This document shows positions 49,335 to 59,359 of a DNA stretch of 64,000 nucleotides, piece by piece. Origin of the DNA: Streptomyces scopuliridis RB72 (lineage in GTDB: Bacteria > Actinomycetota > Actinomycetes > Streptomycetales > Streptomycetaceae); the NCBI RefSeq assembly GCF_000718095.1, contig NZ_JOEI01000023.1, positions 27,855-91,854 of the forward strand, in the 5' to 3' direction. Every line of letters begins with the position of its first letter. The stretch's first letter is position 1. The notes under the pieces are model-generated. The model had not been told where the DNA came from and searched no databases. It worked only from the letters and a program-made list of their open reading frames with translations. A program made the translations under genes and the position numbers.

Positions 49335-52300
49335 TCAGTACACGTCGCGGACGTAGCGCCGCTCGGCGGCGAGCTGTTGGACGTACGCCCCGGCCGTCTC
49401 CTCGTCCAGCCCGCCATGGGCGGCGGCGATGTCCCGCAGTGCGCGGTCGACGTCCTTGGCCATACGGGAGGCGTCGCCGCAGACATAGAAGTGGGCGCCC
49501 TCTTGGAGCCAGGCCCAGAGACGGGCGCCGTGCTCGCGCATCCGGTCCTGGACATAGACCTTGACGCGCTGGTCACGGGAGAAGGCGGTGTCCAGCCGGG
49601 TCAGCGTGCCCTCCCTGCGCAACTCGTCCAGTTCGTCCCGGTAGTAGAAGTCGGTGGCCCGGTGCTGCTCGCCGAAGAAGAGCCAGTTGGGGGCCCGGTG
49701 GCCACGGGCGCGCCGTTCCTCCAGGAAGCCGAGGAAGGGCGCGACGCCGGTGCCGGGACCCACCATCACCATGGGGGTGGCGGGGTCGGCCGGCGGACGG
49801 AAGCGGGCGGCGCGCCGCACATACACCGGTACGGGGCTGCCGGGCGCGGCGTCGGCCAGGAACCCGGAGGCGACGCCCTTGCGCGCGCGGCCCTGGCGGT
49901 TCTCGTACCGGACGACGGAGACCGTCAGACGGATGCGCCCGGGGTCGGCCAACGGGCTGGAGGAGATGGAGTAGAGACGGGGCCGAAGACGCCGGAGGGC
50001 GGCCGTCCACTCTTCCGCGGTGGCCTGGACGGGGTGTTCGGCGAGGACATCGACGGCCTGCCTGCCCCAAGTCCACTGCGCCAGCTCGCCCTTGTTGTCG
50101 GGGCGCAGAAGCTTCTTGAGGGTACGGTCGCGGCTGCGCTCGGCGACGAGACGGAGCAGGCCGGGAGTGATCGCGGCGATGTCCAGATGGCGGTGCAGGG
50201 CATCGCGTACCGGCACAGGACCGACTCCGGGCACCTCCACCGGGTCGTTGGGATCGAGGCCGGTGGCGTCCAGCCACTCCGCGACGAGGCCGGGGCAGTT
50301 GAGCGGCCGCACGCCGAGGGCGTCCCCGGCCTCGTAGAGGAGGGGCGCGGCGGGGTCGTGCGTGTCGTAGGTGTCGAAGGTGAACTCGCGTACCTCCTTC
50401 GCGGCGCCGGAAAGGCTGAGCAGCCGGTTGCCGGTCAGCCGCGCGAGAGCGGGGGATGCCTCGGAGGGACGGCTGTCGACGGGAAGGGGGGCAGGGACCG
50501 GGACGGTGGCGCGGACGGCGTCGGGCGCGCTGTCCTGCGTGGTGCCCGGTGCCCGTTCCGCCGGATCGCGCAGAGCGGTGACCACCTGATCGAGCCACTG
50601 CGCCACGGACCGCTCGTACTCCGGCTCGCAGTCGGTGCGCGGGGCCAGCCGGACCGCGCCCAGCTCGTCCAACCGCTCGTCGAGACGGCGGCCGTAGCCG
50701 CAGAAATCGGCGTACGAGGAGTCGCCGAGGGCGAGCACGGCGTACCGCACACCGTCCAGCCGGGGTACGCCGGGCGCGCTGAGGGTCTTCCAGAACCGGG
50801 CACCGTTGTCGGGCGCCTCGCCGTCACCGAAGGTGCTGGTGACGAGGAGCAGATCGGCGGCGCGCGGCAGCGTGTCGGGCGTGACGTCGTCCATGGCGAG
50901 GAGCCTCGGCGCCCGCCCGTTGTCGGCCAGTCGCCGTGCGGCGGACGCGGCGATCTCCTCGGCGTTGCCGGTCTGCGAGGCCCACAGGACGATGACCTCG
51001 CTTCCGGGCGTTGCTTGTCCGGGCGCGGCGTCGGTGCCCGCGAGTACACCGGACGCGGATACGGCCCCGTCGTCCCGGCGCGACGGGCGCGCCGCGAGCC
51101 TGGTGAGGGACACCGCGCTCACCTTGAACTCGGGCTGGAACGAGACCGGATCGACCGCGTCGTTGGTGACCGCGTTCACGCTCAGATCCGTGCCGAACAG
51201 GTCGTTCCAGTGGAAGGGTGCGAAGCACTCCCCCTCCCGTACCCGGTCGGTCACGACGGCGGGCAGCACCGCCCGGCCTCGCCGGGACGCCACCTCGACC
51301 GAGTCCCCCTCCCCGACCCCCAGCGCCGCCGCGTCCAGGGGATGGATCTCCACGAAGGGTCCGGGGGCGAGCCGGTTGAGCTTGGCGACCTTCCCGGTCT
51401 TGGTGAGGGTGTGCCACTGGTGCTGGAGCCGGCCGGTGTTGAGGACATACGGGAACGCGGCGTCGGGCAGCTCGGCCGCCGGAAGGTGCGGGCGCGGGAA
51501 GAACACGGCGCGGCCGGTGGCGGTGGGGAAGGCCAGCCGGGGCCTCGTACCGTCCGCCCGCTCGATCAGTGTCTGGCTGACACCGTCGTTGAGATAGCGG
51601 ACCGGGTTGCGGTCGGGGCCGGCCGGGGACGCACTCGGCCACTGCACGGGGGTACGGCGCAGCCGCTCATAGGTCACCCCGCGCAGGTCGTAGCCGGTCC
51701 TCGGGTTCCAGGCGCGCCTGATCTCCTCGAAGATCTCCTCGGCACTGCTGTAGCCGAACGCGTCCTCGTACCCCAGCTCGCAGGCGATCCGGGCGATGAT
51801 CCGCCAGTCCGGCCAGGCCTCGCCCGGCGGGTCGGCCGCCCGCGCGCTCAGGGTGAGAGTGCGTTCCGAGTTGACGAACACGCCGTCGGCCTCCGCCCAC
51901 AGGGCGGCCGGGAGGATGACATCGGCGTGCGCGTTGGTCTCGGTGTCGGCGAAGACGTCCTGGGTGACGACGAGTTCCGCCGCCGCCAGCCCCTCGATGA
52001 CGGTCGTACGGTTGGCCACCGAAGCGACGGGGTTGGTGCAGATGATCCAGCACGCCTTGATGTCCCCGTCCGCCATCCGCCGGAACATCTCCACGGTGCC
52101 CTCGCCGGACCGGTCCGCGCCGGATCCGCCGTCGCCCGCCCTGTCCGCGCCGGACCGGTGTGCCCGCAGGGCCCCGGGCTTGATGCCCCACAGCTCCTCG
52201 ACGAAGGCCCGGTCCTCGTCCATGAGAAGCGATCGCTGCCCCGGCAGCCCCGGCCCCATGTAGCCCATCTCCCGGCCGCCCATGGCGTTGGGCTGGCCCG

Positions 52301-53330
52301 TGAGCGAGAACGGGCCGCTGCCGGGACGGCAGATGGCGCCGGTCGCCAGATGCAGATTGACCAGTGCGTTGGTGTTCCAGGTGCCGTGTGTGCTCTGGTT
52401 CAGCCCCATGGTCCAGCAGCTCATCCACTCGCCCGCACCGCCGATCCACTCGGCGGCCCGGCGGAGGTCCGCCTCGGGGATACCGGTGATCTCCGCGACC
52501 GCGGCGGGCGGATAGTCCTGGAGGAAGGCGGGCATCGCCTCCCAGCCCTCGGTGTGCCCGGCGATGAACTCCGGGTCGGTGTGGCCGTTCTCGACCAGCA
52601 GTCGCAGCAGGCCGTTGAGCAGTGCCAGATCGGTCCCGGGCCGGATCCGCAGGAACAGATCGGCTTTGGCGGCGGTCGCGGTGCGTCGCGGGTCGACCAC
52701 GATCAGTTTCGCGCCCGCCCTGACCCGCTCCATGAGCCGCAGGAAGAGGATCGGGTGGCAGTCGGCCATGTTGGAGCCGATGACGAGGAAGACCTCGGCG
52801 TGATCGAAGTCCTGGTAGGAACCGGGCGGGCCGTCCGCGCCGAGCGACAGCTTGTAGCCGCTGCCCGCGCTCGCCATGCACAGCCGGGAGTTGGACTCGA
52901 TCCAGCGGGTACGGATGAAGCCCTTCGCCAGCTTGTTCGCCAGATACTGGGCCTCCAGCGTCATTTGCCCGGACACATAGAGGGCCAGCGCGTCCGGGCC
53001 GTGTTCGTCGACGACCGCGCGCAGCCGCCGCGCGGTCTCCTTGATCGCCGCGTCCATCTCCGACGGGGCGAGTTCGCCGCCGCGGTCCGCCCGTACCAGC
53101 GCTCCGGTCAGCCGTCCGGGGGCGGCGAGCATCTCGGCGCTCGTCGCGCCCTTGGTGCAGAGCCGGCCCGCGTTGGCCGGGTGCGCGGTGTCACCGGCCG
53201 CCTTGACCACGGTCCTGCGGCCGTCGGCGCCCGTCGCGACATCGAGGACGAGCCCGCAGCCGACACCGCAGTACGAGCAGACGGTACGCACCTGGGCGAG
53301 GGCGCCGGCCCGCTGATTCGGTGCGGTCAC
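49335..53330 (-). CDS. Assimilatory nitrate reductase fused to sulfite-reductase-type flavoprotein
   Basis: The 1331-residue single-chain enzyme starts with a 4Fe-4S site (CSYCGVGCG then LCTKG), followed by a molybdopterin oxidoreductase domain to about residue 590 ([57 protein letters not shown]) and a dinucleotide-binding domain to about 740. A flavodoxin domain follows ([20 protein letters not shown]) and then an FAD/NADPH reductase ([53 protein letters not shown]). It can draw NADPH electrons directly to reduce nitrate to nitrite. GTG at 53330 has AAGGAG eight bases upstream. No nitrite reductase is nearby. Confidence 0.93.
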   Translation of the reverse strand: MTAPNQRAGALAQVRTVCSYCGVGCGLVLDVATGADGRRTVVKAAGDTAHPANAGRLCTKGATSAEMLAAPGRLTGALVRADRGGELAPSEMDAAIKETARRLRAVVDEHGPDALALYVSGQMTLEAQYLANKLAKGFIRTRWIESNSRLCMASAGSGYKLSLGADGPPGSYQDFDHAEVFLVIGSNMADCHPILFLRLMERVRAGAKLIVVDPRRTATAAKADLFLRIRPGTDLALLNGLLRLLVENGHTDPEFIAGHTEGWEAMPAFLQDYPPAAVAEITGIPEADLRRAAEWIGGAGEWMSCWTMGLNQSTHGTWNTNALVNLHLATGAICRPGSGPFSLTGQPNAMGGREMGYMGPGLPGQRSLLMDEDRAFVEELWGIKPGALRAHRSGADRAGDGGSGADRSGEGTVEMFRRMADGDIKACWIICTNPVASVANRTTVIEGLAAAELVVTQDVFADTETNAHADVILPAALWAEADGVFVNSERTLTLSARAADPPGEAWPDWRIIARIACELGYEDAFGYSSAEEIFEEIRRAWNPRTGYDLRGVTYERLRRTPVQWPSASPAGPDRNPVRYLNDGVSQTLIERADGTRPRLAFPTATGRAVFFPRPHLPAAELPDAAFPYVLNTGRLQHQWHTLTKTGKVAKLNRLAPGPFVEIHPLDAAALGVGEGDSVEVASRRGRAVLPAVVTDRVREGECFAPFHWNDLFGTDLSVNAVTNDAVDPVSFQPEFKVSAVSLTRLAARPSRRDDGAVSASGVLAGTDAAPGQATPGSEVIVLWASQTGNAEEIAASAARRLADNGRAPRLLAMDDVTPDTLPRAADLLLVTSTFGDGEAPDNGARFWKTLSAPGVPRLDGVRYAVLALGDSSYADFCGYGRRLDERLDELGAVRLAPRTDCEPEYERSVAQWLDQVVTALRDPAERAPGTTQDSAPDAVRATVPVPAPLPVDSRPSEASPALARLTGNRLLSLSGAAKEVREFTFDTYDTHDPAAPLLYEAGDALGVRPLNCPGLVAEWLDATGLDPNDPVEVPGVGPVPVRDALHRHLDIAAITPGLLRLVAERSRDRTLKKLLRPDNKGELAQWTWGRQAVDVLAEHPVQATAEEWTAALRRLRPRLYSISSSPLADPGRIRLTVSVVRYENRQGRARKGVASGFLADAAPGSPVPVYVRRAARFRPPADPATPMVMVGPGTGVAPFLGFLEERRARGHRAPNWLFFGEQHRATDFYYRDELDELRREGTLTRLDTAFSRDQRVKVYVQDRMREHGARLWAWLQEGAHFYVCGDASRMAKDVDRALRDIAAAHGGLDEETAGAYVQQLAAERRYVRDVY

Positions 53331-53787
53331 GGGCGGGCTCCTTCGTGGTCGGACAGTCGTGCCATGACCGTACGTAGCCCCCGTTACCCGGATGTCACGC
53401 CGGGTGATCGCACGCGGTTACACGCGCCACACAGCCGCCGGGAGAGGGGCGTGAGGAGCCGCGCGTCCGACGGTGTTCGCGACGCGCGCCGGCCGGATTC
53501 CCCGGCCCGTGACGGAACTTGCTGATCCGCGGTGGACGAACGACAGCGACGCTCTCACCCCCGCGGTAAGTGATCATGCGCTGCCACGACAGAGCGGGGC
53601 CGCGCGACCCGAACGGGCGTACGTTCCACGGCTTCCTGATCGGGACTCGCCGGTACGAGAGGGCGCCGTTCGACCCCCTCCATGGGGCTGATGACCACCC
53701 CGGCAAAGCTGACAATCGGTGACTTCTCACGCATGTCGCGGCCGACCGCGCAGGCACCGCGCCACCGAATCAGGTGGGCCCGTCGGG

Positions 53788-53809
53788 GCCTGCCCGACCT
53801 CGGGCAGGC
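53788..53809. promoter_or_regulatory. Perfect 10-bp-arm dyad upstream of rppA
   Basis: GCCTGCCCGA-CC-TCGGGCAGGC lies 210 bp before the rppA start in a 688-bp gene-free stretch (53331-54018). The two-base gap favours a protein site. The rest of that stretch contains no convincing gene. Confidence 0.45.
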
Positions 53810-53870
53810 ATCACCCGAACGGACGAGGCGGTCCGGCCCCCAGCTCACGTACCGTAGTCACAGTGCGAGG

Positions 53871-53887
53871 TCCGAAGGTTCTTCGGA
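53871..53887. promoter_or_regulatory. Second dyad upstream of rppA
   Basis: TCCGAAG-GTT-CTTCGGA is a perfect seven-base-arm dyad 132 bp before the rppA start. It may be an operator or a small hairpin in the leader. Confidence 0.4.
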
Positions 53888-54018
53888 TCCCGCGCCGAAC
53901 CCCTTCCGGGCCGCCGTCACCGCCTTCTTCCACCTCCCACTCCCGGGTTGCGGGGGCGATGACCACCGGTGAGTGTGGGCCGCAGTTCTCAGCGAACACG
54001 AATGAAGGAGAGCGCGTC

Positions 54019-55161
54019 GTGGCGACTCTGTGTAAACCCGCGGTCTCGGTTCCCCAGTATGTGATCACCATGGAGGACACACTCGCTCTCGCGCGCTCGC
54101 TGCACGCGGACCATCCTCAACTGCCCCTGGCGCTGCGGCTGATCCAGAACACCGGGGTGGCCAAACGGCATATCGTCCAGCCGATCGAGGACACGCTCAG
54201 GCATCCCGGCTTCGAGGACCGGAACATGCTGTACGAGGCCGAGGCGAAGGCACGCGTCCCCGAGGTGATCGAGCGTGCCCTTGACCACGCCGAGCTGCGC
54301 CCCGCGGACATCGACATGATCGTCTATGTCTCCTGCACCGGCTTCATGATGCCGTCGCTGACCGCCTGGCTGATCAACACCATGGGCTTCCCCGGCCACA
54401 CCCGGCAGCTCCCGATCGCCCAACTCGGCTGCGCGGCGGGCGGCGCGGCCATCAACAGGGCGCACGACTTCTGCCGCTCGTACCCCGGAGCCAACGTCCT
54501 CATCGTCGCCTGCGAGTTCTGCTCGCTCTGCTACCAGCCGACCGACCTCGGGGTCGGATCGCTGCTGTCCAACGGTCTGTTCGGCGACGCCGTCGCCGCC
54601 GCCGTCGTACGCGGCGAGGGCGGCACCGGGATCGCGCTGGAGCGCAACGGCTCCCATCTCGTACCGGACACCACCGACTGGATCGCCTACAGCGTCCGGG
54701 CCACCGGCTTCCACTTCCTGCTGGACAAGCGGGTGCCCACCACCATGGAGCCGCTGGCGCCCGCTCTGCGCACGATCGCCGACCAGCACGGCTGGGACGC
54801 CACCGGGCTCGACTTCTACATCATCCACGCGGGCGGCCCGCGCATTCTGGACGACCTCAGCCACTTCCTGGAAGTGCCGCCGGAGGCATTCCGGTTCAGC
54901 CGGGGCACGCTCACCGAGTACGGCAACATCGCCAGCGCCGTCGTCCTCGACGCGGTGCGCAGACTCTTCGACGAGGGCGGGGTGGCCGACGGCTCGCGCG
55001 GCATCATCGCCGGCTTCGGGCCCGGCATCACCGCCGAGATGGCGCTGGGGCGCTGGACGACCACCGGTGCCTCCCTCGACACCGCGATGACAGGAGGCCA
55101 GGTCGTGGGAAGGCTGGAACGCGACAGCGAGCCGTCGCCGGTGGGCGAACCGGTGCGATGA
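54019..55161 (+). CDS. rppA: 1,3,6,8-tetrahydroxynaphthalene synthase (type III PKS)
   Basis: This 380-residue type III polyketide synthase joins five malonyl-CoA units into tetrahydroxynaphthalene, precursor of flaviolin and a melanin-like pigment. The catalytic cysteine is residue 138 in LPIAQLGCAAGGAAINRAHD, the same number as in characterised RppA. The histidine is in LDFYIIHAGGPRILDD and the asparagine in TLTEYGNIASAVVLDAVR. CEFCSLCYQPTDLGVGSLLS and GFGPGITAEMALGRW are also conserved. GTG at 54019 has AAGGAG eight bases upstream. A MomA-like cupin gene follows, presumably in one transcript. Confidence 0.96.
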   Translation: MATLCKPAVSVPQYVITMEDTLALARSLHADHPQLPLALRLIQNTGVAKRHIVQPIEDTLRHPGFEDRNMLYEAEAKARVPEVIERALDHAELRPADIDMIVYVSCTGFMMPSLTAWLINTMGFPGHTRQLPIAQLGCAAGGAAINRAHDFCRSYPGANVLIVACEFCSLCYQPTDLGVGSLLSNGLFGDAVAAAVVRGEGGTGIALERNGSHLVPDTTDWIAYSVRATGFHFLLDKRVPTTMEPLAPALRTIADQHGWDATGLDFYIIHAGGPRILDDLSHFLEVPPEAFRFSRGTLTEYGNIASAVVLDAVRRLFDEGGVADGSRGIIAGFGPGITAEMALGRWTTTGASLDTAMTGGQVVGRLERDSEPSPVGEPVR

Positions 55162-55300
55162 CAAGACGGTGACGGTGATACGGCCGGACAGGGCCCAGCG
55201 CAGAGGCCGCGGCGCGAGGACCCCGTTACCCGAACGGCCCCGCGCCACCGCACCGCCGTACGACCGCACGACCACCACCCCCACCGTCATGGAGCACCGC

Positions 55301-55888
55301 ATGACCCAGCTGACCCAGGCCGAGGGGCTCATCGTCCCTCCGGGCGGTGGCACCACCATCCTCACCGACGCCCAGCAGGTGACCTTCAAGGTCACCGGAG
55401 AGCACTCCCGCGTCTCCTCCAGCTTCGAGGTCGTCGTGCCGCCCGGCTTCGATGTCGGCGCCCACCGGCACACGCACAGCGAGGAGCTGTTCTACATCCT
55501 CGACGGTGAGCTGGACGTGCTGGCCTTCGAACCGAGGACGCTCAGCGAGGACTGGCGGCACTGGGAGTCCGCCTCGGGACTGAAATCGGTACGGGCCACA
55601 CCGGGCACGGTCATCGTCGTACCCCCCGGCTGTCCGCACGCGTTCGCCAACCGGGGCGACGGCCCGGCCAAGATGTTCTTCCAGTCGTCTCCGCCCTCCG
55701 GCCACGAGCGGTACTTCGAGGAACTGCTCGACATCCTCAAGGACGGCGGCACGCCCGATCCGGCCGCCATCGCCGATCTCCGGCTGCGCTACGACATCGA
55801 GCAGCTCACCCCGCTGCGCCACGACGCCCAGGACCGTCCCGGCGATGATGTCGGCTCCGCTTCCTCGGCCACTCGTATGAGTCACTGA
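55301..55888 (+). CDS. Cupin protein, MomA-like quinone-forming monooxygenase
   Basis: The 195-residue single-cupin protein has the metal-binding motif 1 as FDVGAHRHTHSEELFYILDG and motif 2 as VPPGCPHAFANRGDGPAKMF. The insertion between motifs (TLSEDWRHWESASGLKSVRA) is typical of the rppA-linked cupins. MomA from S. antibioticus, a cupin encoded next to rppA, oxidises tetrahydroxynaphthalene to flaviolin, and the position here suggests the same. ATG at 55301 is preferred to 55289 because GGAG precedes it at the right distance. The CYP158A2-type P450 that often completes the cluster is absent. Confidence 0.85.
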   Translation: MTQLTQAEGLIVPPGGGTTILTDAQQVTFKVTGEHSRVSSSFEVVVPPGFDVGAHRHTHSEELFYILDGELDVLAFEPRTLSEDWRHWESASGLKSVRATPGTVIVVPPGCPHAFANRGDGPAKMFFQSSPPSGHERYFEELLDILKDGGTPDPAAIADLRLRYDIEQLTPLRHDAQDRPGDDVGSASSATRMSH

Positions 55889-55925
55889 CGCTGCGTGAAC
55901 GGGGTCCCTGACTGACCGTAGGGGG

Positions 55926-56528
55926 ATGGACTCCGCATCGGACATCAGGCGCCCACCGCGGCGAACCTCCCGGCGGGCCCGGTCGTCGGTCATCGGCGTC
56001 CTGCTCGTCATGACCGCTCTGACCGCCGGCTGGCCACTGATCGACCGGGCCCTGAACGATCACGAGCGGGTGCCGGACGGCACGCTGCTGGAGCTGGGCC
56101 CCGATGACAACATCGCGGTGCTGCGGGTGACCGGCGCGGGCTGGGCACTCAGCAAGTCGGCGAGCGATCCGGACTCGATGTACGTACTGACCCGCGACGG
56201 CGTCGACCTGGTCGCCGAGTATGTCGCCCTCACCACGGCCGGCCGGGCCGGAGAGCTGTGGGCGGGCCTGCGCAAGGTCCAGTCCGTCGCGGACGAGAAC
56301 ACCCGGCTCGGCCCTCCTCACCCCGTCACCAGCGCCGGGGGCGCCCAGGGCGAGACGGGCACACTGACCCGTGGAGACCGTACGGGCACGGCCACCATCT
56401 GGCTGCCGCCCGATCTGAGCTACGCGGTCGAGATCACGGTACTGGCCAGTCCGGACGCGGATCCACTGGCCTCGGCGGACGCCGCGGCCATGGTCCGTTC
56501 CGTCGCCTTCCCACGGGAGGCGCCATGA
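55926..56528 (+). CDS. Single-pass membrane protein of unknown function
   Basis: The 200-residue protein has a basic N-terminus (RRPPRRTSRRARSSVIG) and one transmembrane segment (GVLLVMTALTAGWPLIDRAL), leaving an extracellular part with beta-rich segments such as TLLELGPDDNIAVLRVTGAG and RTGTATIWLPPDLSYAVEIT. No family is recognised. Its stop overlaps the start of the PrsW-like protease gene (ATGA), so the two are translationally coupled. It may be a substrate or partner of the protease, which is inference. Confidence 0.7.
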   Translation: MDSASDIRRPPRRTSRRARSSVIGVLLVMTALTAGWPLIDRALNDHERVPDGTLLELGPDDNIAVLRVTGAGWALSKSASDPDSMYVLTRDGVDLVAEYVALTTAGRAGELWAGLRKVQSVADENTRLGPPHPVTSAGGAQGETGTLTRGDRTGTATIWLPPDLSYAVEITVLASPDADPLASADAAAMVRSVAFPREAP

Positions 56529-57607
56529 CGACGACCGTCGCCTCCGCGTACACCGGACTGCGCGGCTCCGTCCGACGGCGGCCGGTGGGCTGGCTGTGCG
56601 GCGTCCTGTGCGTCCTCGGACTCGCGCTGCTCGCCCTCGAATTCGCCCCGGCCATCCGGGTGTTCCCCGGCCCGGCGGTGCTGGCCTTCCTGCTGCTGCT
56701 GTTCACGCTGGGCATCGGGGTGGCCATCCTGGGACGGGTACGTCCGTTCCGGGCGCCGCCGCGCGGCTGGGCCTGGAGCGGGGTCGCCTGGGGGGCCACC
56801 GCGGCGACCGGCTGCGCGATCGTGGCCAACGGCGGGCTCCAGGGCATCTGGTTCAAGGCGGCCGGGATCGACTTCGGCTCGCGGTGGGGCGCCGCGCTCA
56901 CCGCCCCGCTCAACGAGGAACTCCTCAAGGTGTCCGGCGTCGCACTGATCGCCCTCGGCGCACGGCAGTTGGTACGCGGGCCGCTCGACGGGTTCTTCCT
57001 CGGCGCCTTCACCGGACTCGGCTTCCAGGTCATGGAGAACTGGACCTACGCGATGAACTCCATCCTCAGCGGTGGGGGAGTGAACGCGGACACCGACGTC
57101 CTCCAGTCCTTCGTCACCCGGGTCGGGCTGACCGGCCTCGGCTCGCACTGGGCGATGACCGCCGTCGCGGGGACGGGCGTCGGCATCCTGCTCGCCCACA
57201 GCGGCCGCCCGGTGCGCCGGCGGATCGTACCGGCGGCCCTCTGCCTGCTGACCGCCATGACCATGCACTGGCTCTTCGACTCGCCCCTGCTCGGCTCCGC
57301 CGGGGGCGTCGCCGGCAAGGTGGCCGTCAACTTCCTTGTCGCCGTGGGGTTCTATGTCGTCCTGCGGCGCCGCGCGCGGCGCCGGGCCCGCGCCTTCCTG
57401 CTCTCGCCGGAATCCCCGTTCTCCATCGAGCTGCTCACGCGCCGCTCCCGCACGCGCGCCCTGCGCCGGGTGCCGCCGGCGCGCCGCCCCGCCGCCGCCC
57501 TGCGGGCCGCCGGCCATCTCGCGGTGGTCGAGGAGTACGCGGCCGGAACATACAGACCGCCCGGTTCGGTGGGTACCCTTGACGGTGAACGACGGGTAAA
57601 CGAGTGA
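56525..57607 (+). CDS. PrsW-type intramembrane glutamic protease
   Basis: The 360-residue membrane protein has eight or so helices and the PrsW/CAAX-related motifs: PLNEELLKVSGVALIALGAR (EExxK-type), FTGLGFQVMENWTYAMNSIL (the GFxxxEN element), GLGSHWAMTAVAGTGVGILL and AMTMHWLFDSPLLG (conserved histidines). PrsW in Bacillus cleaves an anti-sigma factor in the membrane. The basic, proline-rich C-terminal 75 residues are cytosolic. It starts inside the stop codon of the preceding single-pass protein, and the end of the gene carries upstream elements of the next regulator. Confidence 0.87.
   Translation: MTTTVASAYTGLRGSVRRRPVGWLCGVLCVLGLALLALEFAPAIRVFPGPAVLAFLLLLFTLGIGVAILGRVRPFRAPPRGWAWSGVAWGATAATGCAIVANGGLQGIWFKAAGIDFGSRWGAALTAPLNEELLKVSGVALIALGARQLVRGPLDGFFLGAFTGLGFQVMENWTYAMNSILSGGGVNADTDVLQSFVTRVGLTGLGSHWAMTAVAGTGVGILLAHSGRPVRRRIVPAALCLLTAMTMHWLFDSPLLGSAGGVAGKVAVNFLVAVGFYVVLRRRARRRARAFLLSPESPFSIELLTRRSRTRALRRVPPARRPAAALRAAGHLAVVEEYAAGTYRPPGSVGTLDGERRVNE
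57548..57573. promoter_or_regulatory. Weak ARE-like site before the first TetR gene
   Basis: ACATACAGACCG followed by CCGGTTCGGTGGG resembles autoregulatory elements bound by butyrolactone receptors, but the right half matches poorly. It overlaps the protease 3' end and precedes TTGACG at 57579. Taken as tentative. Confidence 0.3.
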
Positions 57608-57650
57608 GACCCGCTCGGTGAACCCCTGAACGGTGCGACGGAGCGTCCCG

Positions 57651-58304
57651 ATGGCACAGCAGCGTGCGGTCAGAACACGTGCCGCGATCCTGGCGGCGGC
57701 GGCCTCCGTCTTCGACCGGTACGGCTACGACGCCGCGACGATCACGGAGATCACGGCGCGCTCCGGGACGACCAAGGGCGCCCTCTACTTCCACTTCCCT
57801 TCCAAGGAGGAGCTGGCGCGGGGCGTGCTGCGCGAACTGACCGGGGACCTCACCGTGGAACCGGCGGACTCCCATGTCCAGGCGCTCATCGACATGACGA
57901 TGGCCGTCACGTACCGCTCCCTCCACGACCCGATCGTCAGGGCCGGTCTCCGGCTCGCCGTCGAGCAGGGATCGGTCGACTTCTCCGAGGTCAGCCCCTT
58001 CCCGGTGTGGGCGGGGCTGAGCGAGGACCTGCTGCTGCGGGCGGCGGAGCGGGGCGAGCTGCTGCCGTACGCCGTGCCTCGGGAGACGGCCGAACTGGTG
58101 GTCAGCGCCTGGGCGGGGATCCAGGTCTACGCGCGCGTCGTGGCCGGCCGCCGTGATGTGGAGCGCCGGATGTCGGTGATGTGGGCGCATCTCCTGCCCA
58201 GCGTGGTGATGCCGCGCCTGCTGCTCGAACTGGACGTGGCGCCCGACCGCGGCGCGCGCGTCGAAGCCGTCCGCGCTCTCCGGTCGGCCTCAAGCGGCTC
58301 TTGA
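57651..58304 (+). CDS. TetR regulator of the gamma-butyrolactone receptor type
   Basis: The 217-residue protein begins MAQQRAVRTRAAILAAAASV and has FDRYGYDAATITEITARSG and TTKGALYFHFPSKEELARGV, the helix-turn-helix signature of ArpA/ScbR-like receptors. The ligand domain contains VTYRSLHDPIVRAGLRLAVE and FPVWAGLSEDLLLRAAERGE, also usual in this family. ATG at 57651 has GGAG upstream. No butyrolactone synthase gene (afsA type) is in the window, so it may be a pseudo-receptor answering to another signal. A second receptor-like gene follows 116 bases downstream. Confidence 0.87.
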   Translation: MAQQRAVRTRAAILAAAASVFDRYGYDAATITEITARSGTTKGALYFHFPSKEELARGVLRELTGDLTVEPADSHVQALIDMTMAVTYRSLHDPIVRAGLRLAVEQGSVDFSEVSPFPVWAGLSEDLLLRAAERGELLPYAVPRETAELVVSAWAGIQVYARVVAGRRDVERRMSVMWAHLLPSVVMPRLLLELDVAPDRGARVEAVRALRSASSGS

Positions 58305-58351
58305 GCCGTACCGGAGCGGGCCGCGGGTGCGATCGGCGAGACTGGGGGCCG

Positions 58352-58378
58352 ATACAAACCGCGACGACGGATTGTTTC
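58352..58378. promoter_or_regulatory. ARE-like operator upstream of the second TetR gene
   Basis: ATACAAACCG and CGGATTGTTT form an imperfect inverted repeat (8 of 10 pairs) with a short GC-rich centre. This is the layout of autoregulatory elements for ScbR-type receptors. It lies 43 bp before the start codon at 58421, between the two receptor genes. Confidence 0.55.
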
Positions 58379-58420
58379 CGCCCGCACACCGCTTCCGGTC
58401 CCCCGCACCAGGAGACGACG

Positions 58421-59062
58421 ATGGTCAAACAGGAGCGCGCCGCGCGCACCCGGCGATCACTGATCCGGGCCGCCGCGGAGATCTTCGCGGCCGAGGGGTT
58501 CGTCCCGGCGTCGCTCACCATGATCAGCCGACGGGCCGGGGTGAGCAACGGAGCGCTGCACTTCCACTTCACGAGCAAGGAGGCGCTGGCGGGGGCGGTC
58601 GAGGAGGAAGCCGCGCGGGAGGTGCGGCTGATCACCGAGTCCCGCGGCTGTGACGAGGCACCGGTCCTGCAACTCCTGGTCGACGCCACCCACGCGTTGA
58701 TGCGCCGGCTCGACGAAGACGTCGTCGTACAGGCCGGCTTCGAGCTGAGCGGCGACCTCTCGCGCCCCGGCGGCGTCGATCTGCGGCGGCAGTGGCGGTG
58801 CTGGGTCGAGGGCATACTCCAACGCGCCGCGTCCGACGGCGGGTTGGCGGACGGAGTGGCGCCGGACCAGGCCGCCGACGCCCTGCTGGCGGCGACGGTC
58901 GGGTTCGAGGTCCTCGGCGCCAGGGACGGCAAGGAGTGGCTCTCCCGCCCCGCGCTCACCCGGTTCTGGGAGCTGATGCTGCCCGGACTGGCCGCGCGTC
59001 CCGACTCTCTGGTCACCCGGGGGTCTCCGGGGGCGGCCTGTCCCCGCGTGAACGAGGCATGA
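58421..59062 (+). CDS. TetR regulator, second butyrolactone-receptor-like protein
   Basis: The 213-residue protein has MVKQERAARTRRSLIRAAAE, then IFAAEGFVPASLTMISRRAG and VSNGALHFHFTSKEALAGAV, a helix-turn-helix related to ScbR-type receptors but more divergent than the preceding one. The ligand domain has VVQAGFELSGDLSRPGGVDL and WRCWVEGILQRAASDGGLAD, including the tryptophans common in the family. ATG at 58421 follows AGGAGACG. The divergent sequence and tandem position fit a pseudo-receptor. The ketoreductase gene lies 297 bases downstream. Confidence 0.83.
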   Translation: MVKQERAARTRRSLIRAAAEIFAAEGFVPASLTMISRRAGVSNGALHFHFTSKEALAGAVEEEAAREVRLITESRGCDEAPVLQLLVDATHALMRRLDEDVVVQAGFELSGDLSRPGGVDLRRQWRCWVEGILQRAASDGGLADGVAPDQAADALLAATVGFEVLGARDGKEWLSRPALTRFWELMLPGLAARPDSLVTRGSPGAACPRVNEA

Positions 59063-59359
59063 ATCATCCGTCCCCAACGGGCCTCTTCCCGCGCGGAGCC
59101 GTGGAATTCCCCCATTGTTCGTGCCGCGTTGCTCCGTCGCGCTATTCGACGGGTTGTCGCGTACCCCAATTCCACCGTCATGCCCGGTAAATGAAGGCGT
59201 TGGAGATGTGCTCGACGGTTACTCAAGAATTCAAGAAGTGACGCCCGCGCGGGACTACCATGCCTGGCGTCGAAGAGTCATTCGGCGGGAATTTGACGAG
59301 GTGCGGAGGAAAACCGTGGAGATTCAGGTTCCGGGGCCGCTGCGAACCAGGAAAGACCG

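Noticed and set aside
48408..53525. A 1705-codon open frame on the plus strand
   Set aside because: It lies opposite the P450 and nitrate reductase genes. In very GC-rich DNA, antisense frames stay open because stop codons are rare. Its translation is arginine/glycine/proline-rich with no family motif.
53395..53972. Several 70-120-codon frames in the gap before rppA
   Set aside because: They overlap each other on both strands, lack ribosome sites and show no conserved motifs; dyads for regulation are a better reading.
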